Assembly (NCBI GenBank): GCA_027531445.1
Contig: JAPZRK010000115.1
Coordinates: 1 to 50,406, forward strand
Reading direction: 5' to 3'
Source of the DNA: Leptospira sp.
GTDB lineage: Bacteria > Spirochaetota > Leptospiria > Leptospirales > Leptospiraceae
DNA: 50,406 bases
The stretch's first letter is position 1, and the number at the start of each line of letters is the position of its first letter. The notes below the pieces were generated by a model. That model was not told the DNA's origin, searched no databases, and worked only from the letters and a program-made list of their open reading frames with translations. Positions 26,339 to 34,142 of the stretch are shown here, piece after piece. The position numbers and the translations under genes are program-made.

Positions 26339-26365
26339 ACAAGTAATATAAATTATATTACTTGT
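26339..26365. promoter_or_regulatory. 27-bp perfect palindrome, probable MarR operator
   Basis: The arms ACAAGTAATATAA (26339-26351) and TTATATTACTTGT (26353-26365) are perfectly complementary around a single A. It sits between the divergent exported-protein and MarR genes, 24 bp before one start and 69 bp before the other. This is the usual arrangement of a MarR autoregulatory operator. Confidence 0.82.
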
Positions 26366-26434
26366 GCAAGCAAGTTTTTTTCTTTTTTTATTTTTTTCGT
26401 GACATACTGTGACTTTATTTGTTTCAGTAATGTT

Positions 26435-26866
26435 ATGAAAATCGAATTAGATAAGCAACTTGGATTCAATTTATCAAGAGTCACTCTACTTTTTAGAAGA
26501 GAATTAATTAGATGTTTAAGAGATTATAATATTACACCAGAACAGTGGCAAGCAATGGTTCATATTTGGGAGAAAAAGACAACTACACAGACAGCGATTG
26601 CTGCGGTTACATTACAGGATCCTCCGAGTGTATCTCGGATGGTTGGGCGCTTAATCAAAAATGGATGGGTAAAAAAAAAAGAAAGTCCTGATGATAAGAG
26701 AGAAATACTATTGAGTATAACTTCTAGTGGGGAGAAATTGGAGCCCGTTCTTCCTGAAAAACTTATTACAAACTTTAAATTATTTCTTCAAAAATTTCCT
26801 GAGAAGGATCAAGAGGCTCTATTAAAGCTGCTAATAAAATTACGAGTTGCATTAGGAGACCTCTAA
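26435..26866 (+). CDS. MarR-family transcription regulator
   Basis: The 143-residue winged-helix protein has the MarR layout: dimerisation helices at both ends, recognition helix TLQDPPSVSRMVGRLIKNGWV and wing KKKESPDDKREILLSITSSGE. Asp and Arg of the DxRxxx wing (DDKRE) are conserved. The start is taken as the ATG at 26435; a longer reading frame begins at 26399 without a ribosome site. It is divergent from an exported protein with a 27-bp palindrome between, implying autoregulation and control of that protein. Ligand unknown. Confidence 0.87.
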   Translation: MKIELDKQLGFNLSRVTLLFRRELIRCLRDYNITPEQWQAMVHIWEKKTTTQTAIAAVTLQDPPSVSRMVGRLIKNGWVKKKESPDDKREILLSITSSGEKLEPVLPEKLITNFKLFLQKFPEKDQEALLKLLIKLRVALGDL

Positions 26867-26934
26867 AAAGGATTCTTATTAGATAGCTTTTCTTATATTA
26901 ACGAAAAAATTTAAGCTATTTTCACTTAATTAAC

Positions 26935-26992
26935 TAGACTTTACGACGTAGGCGACCCTGAGTCCCAGAACGGGACGTCGGGGACTGGGATG
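26935..26992. other. GC-rich segment with nested inverted repeats beside decayed gene
   Basis: This 58-bp stretch is markedly more GC-rich than its surroundings. It contains GTCCC-agaac-GGGAC and a wider AGTCCC/GGGACT pair. It abuts the left end of the aldehyde dehydrogenase remnant and may be the scar of an inserted element, although no transposase is visible. Confidence 0.4.
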
Positions 26993-26995
26993 TAG

Positions 26996-27569
26996 CTTGA
27001 GTATGCAAGTGAGTTACAGAATGCCCATTATGGGAAGCGAGTCTATGTGCACGAAAAAGCGAAAGATGCATTTTTAAAAGCCTTAAAAAACGAATTGAAT
27101 CAAATGCCAAAAGAATCCAACGGACTCTATCGTGTGCAATAAAAAAAGCGGAGAAGTCTTCCATGGAGGGAAAACAATCCACGCTGGCTCAAAATATTTC
27201 GAACCAACAGTTATGACTAATGTTTCTCATGAAATGTTGATTATGCGGGAGGAAACATTCGGGACTGAGATTTCTGTAATGACATTCGATACTGATCAGG
27301 AAGCCATAAGTCTGGCAAATGATTCTGAATATGGCTTAAACGCATCTATCTGGACAAATGATGTATCAAAAGCACTTAAATTTGCAAAGTTGATAGATGC
27401 TGGCGGTGTTTGTATCAATGATTGTTTGACCAATTACCTTATCGCTGATCTTCCCTTTGGAGGTGTTAAAGAGAGTGGCCTTGTAAGAATTCCCGAGATC
27501 TGGTGGTATCCCTATTCCTTAAAGAAAATGAATTTTTTCAGAAAACTAATTCGAGTTCTTTATGGTTAA
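26996..27569 (+). pseudogene. Decayed aldehyde dehydrogenase (C-terminal half, frameshifted and deleted)
   Basis: Frame one (26996-27142) reads ...LQNAHYGKRVYVHEKAKDAFLKALKNEL and stops. Frame two then continues from about 27137 (NKKSGEVFHGGKTI...) through EPTVMTNVSHEMLIMREETFG, INDCLTNYLIADLPFGGVKESGL and ends WWYPYSLKKMNFFRKLIRVLYG. These are ALDH-superfamily blocks in order. The catalytic domain before residue ~280 is missing, the active-site GQxC block is lost (QNAHYGKR in place of QNAGQxC), a frameshift lies near 27137, and a stretch is deleted after KESGL. It cannot be functional. Confidence 0.85.
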
Positions 27570-27617
27570 TCGGAATCAAATTTCAGTTTCAAGTTTATCT
27601 TTTTTTTACTTGCAAAA

Positions 27618-27629
27618 TATACGCGTATA
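27618..27629. promoter_or_regulatory. TATACGCGTATA palindrome upstream of GMC operon
   Basis: An exact 12-bp palindrome ending 17 bp before the start codon at 27647, the first gene of the GMC oxidoreductase operon. Identical copies occur at 25574 and 38251. In this position a bound TetR-type repressor would block initiation. Confidence 0.75.
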
Positions 27630-27646
27630 GTTTTGAATCGACTTTT

Positions 27647-28192
27647 ATGAAATCGCAACCAATAAAAAGGAAAAAGTTTCTCCTAGGCTCGTTGGGTGCT
27701 TTAGGAGTTTACTTTGTATTCAGCCCATTTGTGGGGAGAACAGTAAGGACCTTATTTCTATCAAAGAATCAGTCAGAGGTTTTGTTGGCATATTTGTCTG
27801 CGATATTGCCCCAGACATTTAGCGGAAATGATGCACACAAAAAGATAGTCATACAACGGATAGACGAAGAGCTTTATTTTGTAAATGAATCTATCCAATC
27901 AGAATTCTATAGCGGAATTCTCCTTGTAGAATTTTACCCATGGCTTTTGGGTTATTGGTCTTCCTTTTCTAAGTTAGACACACGAGATGCATTAGAGTGC
28001 ATTGAAAATGGTCTGAAGAGTGGTTCTTTATCTGTTCGAGCCGCATTCTCAAGTGTGCGTATGTTATGTTATCTCATTCATTATGGCCAAAAAGAACCAT
28101 GGAAGGACATCAAATATGATGGGCCTTTTGGTTCATTCCCACAAAAAATTTCTGAATCACGTGCTTATTACAAGAAACAGATGGAATCTTAA
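27647..28192 (+). CDS. Tat-signal small subunit of GMC oxidoreductase (gluconate dehydrogenase subunit 3-like)
   Basis: This 181-residue protein begins with a twin-arginine-like leader (KRKKFLLGSLGALGVYFVF; one Arg with Lys, so a variant motif). The body is helical, with LSKNQSEVLLAYLSAILPQ resembling the gluconate 2-dehydrogenase subunit 3 family. Such small subunits accompany membrane-associated GMC dehydrogenases. Its stop codon is immediately followed by the ATG of the GMC gene, which supports a complex. A longer reading frame from 27503 begins inside the ALDH remnant and is rejected because the Tat leader starts at 27647. Confidence 0.7.
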   Translation: MKSQPIKRKKFLLGSLGALGVYFVFSPFVGRTVRTLFLSKNQSEVLLAYLSAILPQTFSGNDAHKKIVIQRIDEELYFVNESIQSEFYSGILLVEFYPWLLGYWSSFSKLDTRDALECIENGLKSGSLSVRAAFSSVRMLCYLIHYGQKEPWKDIKYDGPFGSFPQKISESRAYYKKQMES

Positions 28193-29755
28193 ATGAAAAA
28201 TTTATTCGAATGGAAAGACTATTCAGAGACACAATTGATTCGAACAAAAGTGTGCATCATCGGTTCCGGATGTGGTGGCGCCACACTCGCACGTGAGTTG
28301 CAAAGCGCAGGTGTTGATACAATCATTTTAGAAAAAGGTGGCCATTACCCAACCTCAAGCTTCGATAACTGGGAATTGAATATGGCGGCGAAAGTATCTG
28401 CTGAAAGAAATCTGCAGATGGACCAGCAGTACCAAGCGAATTTAGTTTCGGGAAATAATGTGGGTGGAGCCTCTGTGCACTACTGGGCAGACAGTTACCG
28501 AACCCCAAAAGATAGATTGGAACTTTGGGAGAACAATTTTGGAATTAAATACCACACTTTGGCTGATCTATCGCCTTACTGGGATCTGCTTGAAACCAGG
28601 CTAAGTGTACATGAACCTAAAAAAGAATATTATAATGCAATGAACTTGAAAATGAAGTCAGGTGCAAAAGCTTTATCTTGGTCGGGTCACCCTGTTCCTC
28701 AAGCACGCAAAAATTGCCAAAAATCTGGGCATTGCATGCAAGGGTGTGCTTTTGGCGCAAAACAATCTCAACTAGTAACCCATATTGAAGACTTTATGAA
28801 CTTAGGTGGGCGTGTCTACGCGGATCTGGAAGCTGACCTATTTCATATAAATGACTCCTCGACGGAAAAGTCCATCAGGTCTTTGAAGGGGCTCGTTATT
28901 GATCGCGAAAAAGGCAGAAAGTCAGGGAAGACCATTGAAGTCTTTGCAGATAAATTCATAGTTGCGGCTGGTGGATTTCATAGCTCCGCCTTCCTTCTCA
29001 AACAGGGATGGAAAAAGGAATTACCAGTCTTAGGCGAATTTTTTGGAATGAACGCCTCTCCCATGGTCCATGCAATCTTTGATGAGAATATGTTTACGTA
29101 TAGAAACATACCTGCCGCTTTTGGTGTTGATGAATTCAGAACCGCCCGATTCGACTCGAAGAACCAGTATGTAGAAGGTGGTTATATGTTAATGGCAAAT
29201 CAACTCCAACCAGGAACTTTCGCGTCAATGATTCCATTTGTGGGAGAGAAACATTTTGAATGGATGAGATTGTTCAATCAAGTAGGTGGAACCATCGGTT
29301 GGATTGATGATTTAACAGGCGAACTTGGCAACATAAAAATTGAAGATAAAAATAGAGTTGTGACTCCGCCAGATGGACCTAACACAAGAAAACAAATGTT
29401 AGATCTAATAAAGAAACAAATCATCATCAATTTCAAAGTTGGAGCAAAAAAGGTTCTTGTCCCAACAGTAACCGGCATTGAGTTAAACTCTTTAAATGAA
29501 ATTACGAAACTTGATAATTTAAAATTAACTCCGCATTCTTTATTGATGGCAGCTCCACATCCCTTTGGTGGCTGTCGTATGGGAAAAGATTCCAAGACTT
29601 CCGTTGTAGATTACCGCCACAAAGTGCATGGTTTCAAAAATTTGTATATCTCTGACTCGTCAGTCTTTCCTACAGGACCCTCCGTTGATCCTAGTTTCAC
29701 AATTATGGCATTTAGCATGCGTTTATCAGATTTTTTAAAGGAAGAATTGGTATGA
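28193..29755 (+). CDS. GMC-family FAD-dependent oxidoreductase
   Basis: The 520-residue flavoenzyme opens with the dinucleotide fold CIIGSGCGGATLARELQ...IILEKGG (about 20-50). A NVGGASVHYW substrate-side motif follows near 90, then a Cys-rich stretch CQKSGHCMQGCAFG (about 174-187). The GMC C-terminal block reads PHPFGGCRMG...NLYISDSSVFPTGPSVDPSFTI. Known relatives oxidise alcohols, sterols or sugars. Where many members have Asn (VNPSLTI), this one has Asp (VDPSFTI). It is co-translated with the small subunit upstream and overlaps the next gene by 4 nt. A sterol or long-chain alcohol substrate fits the neighbourhood but is not proven. Confidence 0.9.
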   Translation: MKNLFEWKDYSETQLIRTKVCIIGSGCGGATLARELQSAGVDTIILEKGGHYPTSSFDNWELNMAAKVSAERNLQMDQQYQANLVSGNNVGGASVHYWADSYRTPKDRLELWENNFGIKYHTLADLSPYWDLLETRLSVHEPKKEYYNAMNLKMKSGAKALSWSGHPVPQARKNCQKSGHCMQGCAFGAKQSQLVTHIEDFMNLGGRVYADLEADLFHINDSSTEKSIRSLKGLVIDREKGRKSGKTIEVFADKFIVAAGGFHSSAFLLKQGWKKELPVLGEFFGMNASPMVHAIFDENMFTYRNIPAAFGVDEFRTARFDSKNQYVEGGYMLMANQLQPGTFASMIPFVGEKHFEWMRLFNQVGGTIGWIDDLTGELGNIKIEDKNRVVTPPDGPNTRKQMLDLIKKQIIINFKVGAKKVLVPTVTGIELNSLNEITKLDNLKLTPHSLLMAAPHPFGGCRMGKDSKTSVVDYRHKVHGFKNLYISDSSVFPTGPSVDPSFTIMAFSMRLSDFLKEELV

Positions 29756-30126
29756 AAATATTTCTAAGAAGTTTACTCAGTGCATTTCTCTTTACGAGTC
29801 TTTGGAGTTCGTGGGCATATTTTGCGAATTCAAATAAAGGTTTGGAAGGAGCAAAGAAAGCGGCGATCACTCAAGGAAGCTTTACACTCATCAATTCATT
29901 TGTTTATACATTGATTTTAGAATATCTCCTTCAACGTTTGGGCAAAAAACGAGCTTGGATTGCTTTTCTGATTCCGAATCTAATAGTTACATTAATTTTA
30001 CCTCTGTTACATATTCTGAGGGGAACGCCAAATGTAATTTTTACGGTAACTCCCGTTTTATTTATAATATATTTGATATCGGGATTGTATGTTCTCTCAA
30101 AAAGTAAGGATAAAAAAACTGCATGA
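29752..30126 (+). CDS. Small multi-pass membrane protein of GMC operon
   Basis: Residues 1-124 contain about four membrane helices and a Lys-rich C-terminus. The ATG overlaps the GMC stop by 4 nt (ATGA) and the stop overlaps the next gene by 4 nt. No recognised domain. Its tight coupling suggests an accessory role for the oxidoreductase or its membrane substrate. Confidence 0.6.
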   Translation: MKIFLRSLLSAFLFTSLWSSWAYFANSNKGLEGAKKAAITQGSFTLINSFVYTLILEYLLQRLGKKRAWIAFLIPNLIVTLILPLLHILRGTPNVIFTVTPVLFIIYLISGLYVLSKSKDKKTA

Positions 30127-30485
30127 TGTTACTACCTGGCATTCTTTACACTTTAACAGGCTTGATTCTCTTTTTTGAAAGCCATACCTTTTATGAAACA
30201 CTTGGATACATCTATGGTCCGTTTAGCGAACATTTTATAAAGGACGGAGGACTTGCTTTTTTATCATCTGGAATTCTTTTGGGCCTCTCCCATTTTATTA
30301 AGAGAGCAAGGCATTCTTTACAATGGGCGGGCCTCCTTTTTTTAAATCTGCATGCATTATTTCATATTTGGATTCTGTTGCGACACCATGGGAATCACTC
30401 GATTCCTTTGGAGCTAGTTTTGAATATACTACCTCCCTTTGTTTTGAGTCTGTTTGTCTGGAAAAATAATAAAGATGGGAAATGA
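30123..30485 (+). CDS. Small multi-pass membrane protein of GMC operon
   Basis: This 120-residue protein has about four membrane helices, with His-rich segments between them (LHALFHIWILLRHHGNHS), a pattern that could bind metal or heme, though no family is recognised. Translation is coupled by a 4-nt overlap. A role in electron transfer from the flavoenzyme is possible but is only an inference from position and the histidines. Confidence 0.6.
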   Translation: MMLLPGILYTLTGLILFFESHTFYETLGYIYGPFSEHFIKDGGLAFLSSGILLGLSHFIKRARHSLQWAGLLFLNLHALFHIWILLRHHGNHSIPLELVLNILPPFVLSLFVWKNNKDGK

Positions 30486-30556
30486 AGAAGCCATTTTGTT
30501 TAGGATGAATCGATATCGAAATTTTTTGATCAAAAATTTAACTAGAGGAATGGACC

Positions 30557-31411
30557 ATGACAGATTTAACAAAGCCATATACGAATCATTATGTTACCAG
30601 GATCGGAGATATCGACTACAACCAACATGTAAATGGTTCTAGGTATGAATTTTTTGCAGAGGATGCCCGAATGCAAATCCTCTCCATTTTGGGTATTGAC
30701 ATCAAAAAACTCATTAAGAATCAAATTGCTTTAGTTCATAAGTTTTCCCATTTTCAATTTCAAAAACAAAGGAATTGGAACGATATTTTAAAATTAGAGA
30801 CCACTTGCTTTTTGAATCACGACGAAATGCTAGAATGGAATCATGCGATATTTGATATGGAAAGTGGTGAGTTAGCGGCAAAGTTAATACGAAAGGATTC
30901 ATTGGAACAATTTGATACAAAGGATAAAGAATTAATCCTATATTATGTGCAAAGATCTTCTCACAATCATTCAATGACGGAAGAACAGATTCCAAAAATT
31001 GAAAGTAAAATATTAGAATTTTCGCTAAGGCCAAATTTATCAGATCGGAATGGTTTCAATCACTATCCTTTACATCAACTTTTTAAATTAGTTGAAGAAG
31101 TCCGATGGCTGTTCAGTGAAGGTATGGGACTTACATTGGAAGGAGCAAAGGAACTCGATTGCATTTTTTTCACAACGGAAAGTCAATTGAGCCAATCATT
31201 ACAAATGAGACCTGGACATCCCATCCAAGTAAAAGCCTTTATCTCGGACTTCAAAAAGATATCCTGCACATTGCAACAGTTATTTTTCCAAGAGAATGAC
31301 ATGAGACCGTTTCTGACCGTGAAAGAGACGATGCTCGCTGTTTCACCAAGTAAGATGAGCCCAAGAAAGATCCCCGACGAACTGTTTTCCCGTTTTTTAA
31401 ATTCTCCTTGA
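30557..31411 (+). CDS. Acyl-ACP thioesterase-like double hot-dog protein
   Basis: The 284-residue protein opens with the thioesterase motif RIGDIDYNQHVNGSRYEFFAEDARMQIL, the DxNxHxNxxxY pattern typical of FatA-type and FabM-like hot-dog domains. A second, weaker hot-dog half follows (about 150-280). Members release fatty acids from acyl-ACP or act on acyl-CoA. The GAGGA ribosome site stands 7 nt before the ATG. A paralogue sits at 33153-33989 with the same opening motif. It is placed in the operon after the two membrane proteins, 72 bp downstream. Confidence 0.8.
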   Translation: MTDLTKPYTNHYVTRIGDIDYNQHVNGSRYEFFAEDARMQILSILGIDIKKLIKNQIALVHKFSHFQFQKQRNWNDILKLETTCFLNHDEMLEWNHAIFDMESGELAAKLIRKDSLEQFDTKDKELILYYVQRSSHNHSMTEEQIPKIESKILEFSLRPNLSDRNGFNHYPLHQLFKLVEEVRWLFSEGMGLTLEGAKELDCIFFTTESQLSQSLQMRPGHPIQVKAFISDFKKISCTLQQLFFQENDMRPFLTVKETMLAVSPSKMSPRKIPDELFSRFLNSP

Positions 31412-31444
31412 AAATGTGACCGAAGAATGCTCTCTGTCCGATGA

Positions 31445-32110
31445 GTGCAGAAGAAACAGCAAAACAAATCACTTGGAGGAAAACGTTCCTCCAAAACACA
31501 AATTATCGTCCCTAAAGATAAAGATCTTTTGGTGCGGTCTCAAATTTTGGCCGTCGCTAGAAAAACAGTCTTAAAAAAGGGATACGAGGCGTTATCGATC
31601 CGGACTCTGATGGCAGAATTAGAATACTCTCCAATGGTCTTTTACCGTTATTTTAAAAACAAAAGAGCATTATTGCATCATCTCTGGATTGATATCTTTG
31701 AAGTTTTGATCCGTTCCATAGAAAAGCACATGGATTTGAGTAAGCCTGAAAAAGACTCTCGGATCAAAAAAATAGTTATCGGAAACATTGAATTTTGGCT
31801 GAAAAATCCAGATAAATATAAGATTGTCTACCTCCTTCCAGATTACCTGGAAGATGAACAAAATGATGGATTTTTTGTAGATTCACCTTTGATACAATCT
31901 TATTTAGAAAAAATGCTTCTTGTCATCTCTTGGGAAAAACAAACAATGAAAATCGGAAAGGATATATCTGAAATGGATATACTTCGTTCCATGGTGATGC
32001 TTGTGCAAGGCGTGTCGCATTCTCTTGTTACTGTGAGTGAGTTTCCATGGGGACCTCATCAAAAGTTGTACCAAACGTTTGTAAATGTTTGGTACAAGGG
32101 ATTGAAATGA
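31445..32110 (+). CDS. TetR-family regulator closing the GMC operon
   Basis: The 221-residue protein has an N-terminal helix-turn-helix (ILAVARKTVLKKGYEALSIRTLMAELEYSPMVFYRYFKNKRALL) after a ~25-residue basic leader, and a variable C-terminal ligand domain. The start is a GTG at 31445; no in-frame ATG precedes the DNA-binding domain. A 9-bp inverted repeat spans codons 10-17. It ends directly at the displaced 60-bp fragment of the barrel gene (32111). It is one candidate regulator for the TATACGCGTATA palindromes. Confidence 0.85.
   Translation: MQKKQQNKSLGGKRSSKTQIIVPKDKDLLVRSQILAVARKTVLKKGYEALSIRTLMAELEYSPMVFYRYFKNKRALLHHLWIDIFEVLIRSIEKHMDLSKPEKDSRIKKIVIGNIEFWLKNPDKYKIVYLLPDYLEDEQNDGFFVDSPLIQSYLEKMLLVISWEKQTMKIGKDISEMDILRSMVMLVQGVSHSLVTVSEFPWGPHQKLYQTFVNVWYKGLK
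31473..31494 (+). repeat. 9-bp inverted repeat near the start of the TetR gene
   Basis: The arms TTGGAGGAA and TTCCTCCAA are separated by AACG within codons 10-17 of the TetR gene that starts at GTG 31445. In mRNA it forms a stable hairpin near the start; as DNA it could be an operator. Neither is proven. Confidence 0.5.
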
Positions 32111-32170
32111 TTCTTGTTCATTAAAAATGGTAACCGATACCAAGATTGAGTTGGGGTGCATCCGTCTGTA
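32111..32170 (-). pseudogene. Displaced 60-bp copy of the barrel-protein gene 3' end
   Basis: Sixty bases are identical to 36704-36763, the 3' end of the outer-membrane barrel gene including its stop codon (encoding TDAPQLNLGIGYHF). Here the fragment has no upstream gene. It starts at the base after the stop of the TetR gene and ends 11 bp before the end of the crotonase gene. Together the two copies bound a 4.6-kb segment. Confidence 0.9.
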
Positions 32171-32181
32171 CTTCAAAAAGT

Positions 32182-32970
32182 TTATTTCCCTTTGAATTTC
32201 GGCTCACGTTTTTCTACAAAGGAACGAACTCCTTCGTCAAAGTCCTCTGACTCTAATAGGACTAATCCACGATTCAGAATATCTTGAGAAATTTTATCTT
32301 TGTCCCCCTCTGAAAATCGAATCGCCGCAAGCATTTCGCGCACAGCCAATGGTGCTGAATGCTTTGCAATTCGAAGTGCATACGCGTAACTTTGATCAAA
32401 TAATTCTCGCGTTGGAAAAATACCCTGAATAAGCCCTAGCCTAAAAGCTTCATTCGCATCAAATTGATCTCCTGTTAACATATAACGTAAAGCATTGGCC
32501 TTACCCGAAACCTTTGGAAATCGTAGGGTAGAACCTCCTAAAGGCATGAGCCCTCGACCCACCTCAAACTGGGAAAAAATGGCGTTGCTTGCCGCAAATC
32601 GCACATCAGACGAAAGCAAAAGATCTATACCTAGGGTAAAACAAAATCCCTGGGCCGCAAAGATGAGTGGCTTTGTACGTTTTGGAGCTTGGATATCTAA
32701 ATCATGGGGATCTGGCGCACCTGGATATAGAGGAAAACCACGTTCGACTTTCATTCTTTCACTAACTTCCGCTAAATCTAGTCCCAGCGTAAAATGTTTT
32801 CCTTCCGCATAAAGCAAACCCACTTTCGCAGTTGAATCAGATTCTAATTCTCCGTAGGCTTTGCTTAAAGCGATAAACATATCCCATGTAAATGCGTTAC
32901 GTGCCTCTGGTCGGTTAATTCCAATGAGCAAAACACCTTCGCGATTTTCTGTTTTAATAAAGTTACTCAT
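32182..32970 (-). CDS. Crotonase-fold protein (enoyl-CoA hydratase/isomerase family)
   Basis: The 262-residue protein has the crotonase signature: RPEARNAFTWDMF, the oxyanion motifs HFTLGLDL and GFCFTLGIDLLLSSDVRFA, then FSQFEVGRGLMPLGGSTLRFP, in which the first catalytic Glu (of FEV) is kept. The second Glu position holds Arg (NALRYMLTG). Many such proteins are isomerases or unassigned. The ATG at 32970 has GGAG 6 nt upstream; the frame also opens at a TTG at 32982. Its first 29 codons plus ribosome site are duplicated at 34013-34098. It is the last gene of the minus-strand lipid cluster. Confidence 0.85.
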   Translation of the reverse strand: MSNFIKTENREGVLLIGINRPEARNAFTWDMFIALSKAYGELESDSTAKVGLLYAEGKHFTLGLDLAEVSERMKVERGFPLYPGAPDPHDLDIQAPKRTKPLIFAAQGFCFTLGIDLLLSSDVRFAASNAIFSQFEVGRGLMPLGGSTLRFPKVSGKANALRYMLTGDQFDANEAFRLGLIQGIFPTRELFDQSYAYALRIAKHSAPLAVREMLAAIRFSEGDKDKISQDILNRGLVLLESEDFDEGVRSFVEKREPKFKGK

Positions 32971-32982
32971 ATACTTCTCCAA
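32897..32982. repeat. 86-bp direct repeat, intact copy at crotonase gene start
   Basis: The segment matches 34013-34098 at 84 of 86 positions and covers the ribosome binding site and early codons of the crotonase gene. The pair frames the thioesterase gene between them. Confidence 0.9.
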
Positions 32983-33152
32983 TCTTTCTGTCTAGTATTT
33001 TGTATCCAACATTTCACATCCTCTCTCAAAAGTTTAAAGCTAAAATCAAAAGTGTTTTGTTTTTAATATTAAATTAAATGTGTTAAAGGAAATGAAGCCA
33101 AACTATTCTCCCACTTAACTATATCTCGACTCGTTTTTCAAATCGAAGTAAA

Positions 33153-33989
33153 CTATTGCGACCTGATATACTTACCAATTTGTTCTAAAACCTCTTTCGG
33201 AGCTTTACGAGGTCGACTCGTGGAAAGAGCGACAAACAACTGTTCGTCCCTCATTCTGACCAATATTTTACCATCTTGCGAAACAATATCTTGGCGAAAG
33301 TAAAATCTTATTTTTTCGACTGAGTCAATCCAACTATGAATAATCACTTTCGTTCCAGGTTTCGGGAGTTCGATCATTTCAATTTCACCGCCCATGAAAA
33401 ATGTGCTTGTGTCAATTTTCTTTATCAAACCCAAATCTAATACTTCATTAAAAAAAAGAAACCTGCCTTCTTCGAATATTTTCCAGATCGATTCCGTTGG
33501 AAGATTCCAAAAACCATTCATATCAGTAAAAGGTATATCGTAATTATGCGACAAAGTGTTCCAGCTTGGATTTCTTTCATCTAACTTAACATCAAACAAT
33601 TTATCTTTATCCTCTGTAGTCAAAACTGAATCAATAGATACAAAATCTCCATTACTATTCGCTAAAGCAGACACATTCCAAACATTGCACACCGGTATAC
33701 CGTTGCTATCCTGAATATGGTGATAAAAATGAAGCTGATCTCTTTTGTCGCGATTCAGTGCAGTCTTAACAGTTAGAATTGAATTTTCAAACTGCTGGGA
33801 TAGGAATCTAACTTTGCTAGAAAGCGAAATCCATTTATCCTCTTGATTCAACATCTTGGATATAGGATAACCGAAGTCTTTCAATATCTGCATCCTGGAA
33901 GCGTAAGCAAATTTTTCATAAGTTCTAGAATTTACATGACGGTTCCAATCTAAATCATAATACTCGGTAGTTATTTTTTTTTCAAACAT
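33153..33989 (-). CDS. Acyl-ACP thioesterase-like protein, second copy
   Basis: The protein opens FEKKITTEYYDLDWNRHVNSRTYEKFAYASRMQIL, the same hot-dog motif (DxDWNRHVN) as the protein at 30557-31411, and has a similar length (278 aa from this start) and a second, weaker domain. Overall similarity is only moderate, so the two diverged long ago or came from different sources. The ATG at 33989 is chosen because a short upstream frame ends across it; an ATG at 34001 is also in frame. The gene lies between the two 86-bp repeats, as if inserted upstream of the crotonase gene. Confidence 0.78.
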   Translation of the reverse strand: MFEKKITTEYYDLDWNRHVNSRTYEKFAYASRMQILKDFGYPISKMLNQEDKWISLSSKVRFLSQQFENSILTVKTALNRDKRDQLHFYHHIQDSNGIPVCNVWNVSALANSNGDFVSIDSVLTTEDKDKLFDVKLDERNPSWNTLSHNYDIPFTDMNGFWNLPTESIWKIFEEGRFLFFNEVLDLGLIKKIDTSTFFMGGEIEMIELPKPGTKVIIHSWIDSVEKIRFYFRQDIVSQDGKILVRMRDEQLFVALSTSRPRKAPKEVLEQIGKYIRSQ

Positions 33990-34086
33990 TGCAATATCCA
34001 TTAGTAATCAAATTACGTGCCTCTGGTCGGTTAATACCAATGAGCAAAACACCTTCTCGATTTTCTGTTTTAATAAAGTTACTCAT
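33982..34086 (-). CDS. Chimeric 34-codon leader ORF made from displaced crotonase 5' end
   Basis: The displaced crotonase fragment keeps its ribosome site (GGAG) and ATG. It encodes the crotonase N-terminus through RPEARN, then reads into new sequence (LITNGYCNV) and stops at a TGA that overlaps the thioesterase start region (stop 33982-33984, thioesterase ATG 33987-33989). It is likely to be translated and to deliver ribosomes to the thioesterase start. No function for the peptide itself is implied. Confidence 0.6.
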   Translation of the reverse strand: MSNFIKTENREGVLLIGINRPEARNLITNGYCNV

Positions 34087-34098
34087 ATACTTCTCCAA
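34013..34098. repeat. 86-bp direct repeat, displaced copy of crotonase gene start
   Basis: This is the second copy of 32897-32982, with two mismatches. It lies directly upstream of the thioesterase gene and breaks off at crotonase codon 25, so it is a gene fragment. Confidence 0.9.
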
Positions 34099-34142
34099 AA
34101 GCTAAATTATCTTATTCCTGTTAGTTTAATCAGAGTAAACTC

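Noticed and set aside
26934..27182. Minus-strand 82-codon frame across the aldehyde dehydrogenase remnant
   Set aside because: The plus-strand remnant explains the sequence; the minus frame has no features and spans the GC-rich scar.
32380..32400. CATACGCGTAAC resembling the TATACGCGTATA site
   Set aside because: It lies inside the crotonase gene, encodes conserved YAYAL residues and is not palindromic at its ends.
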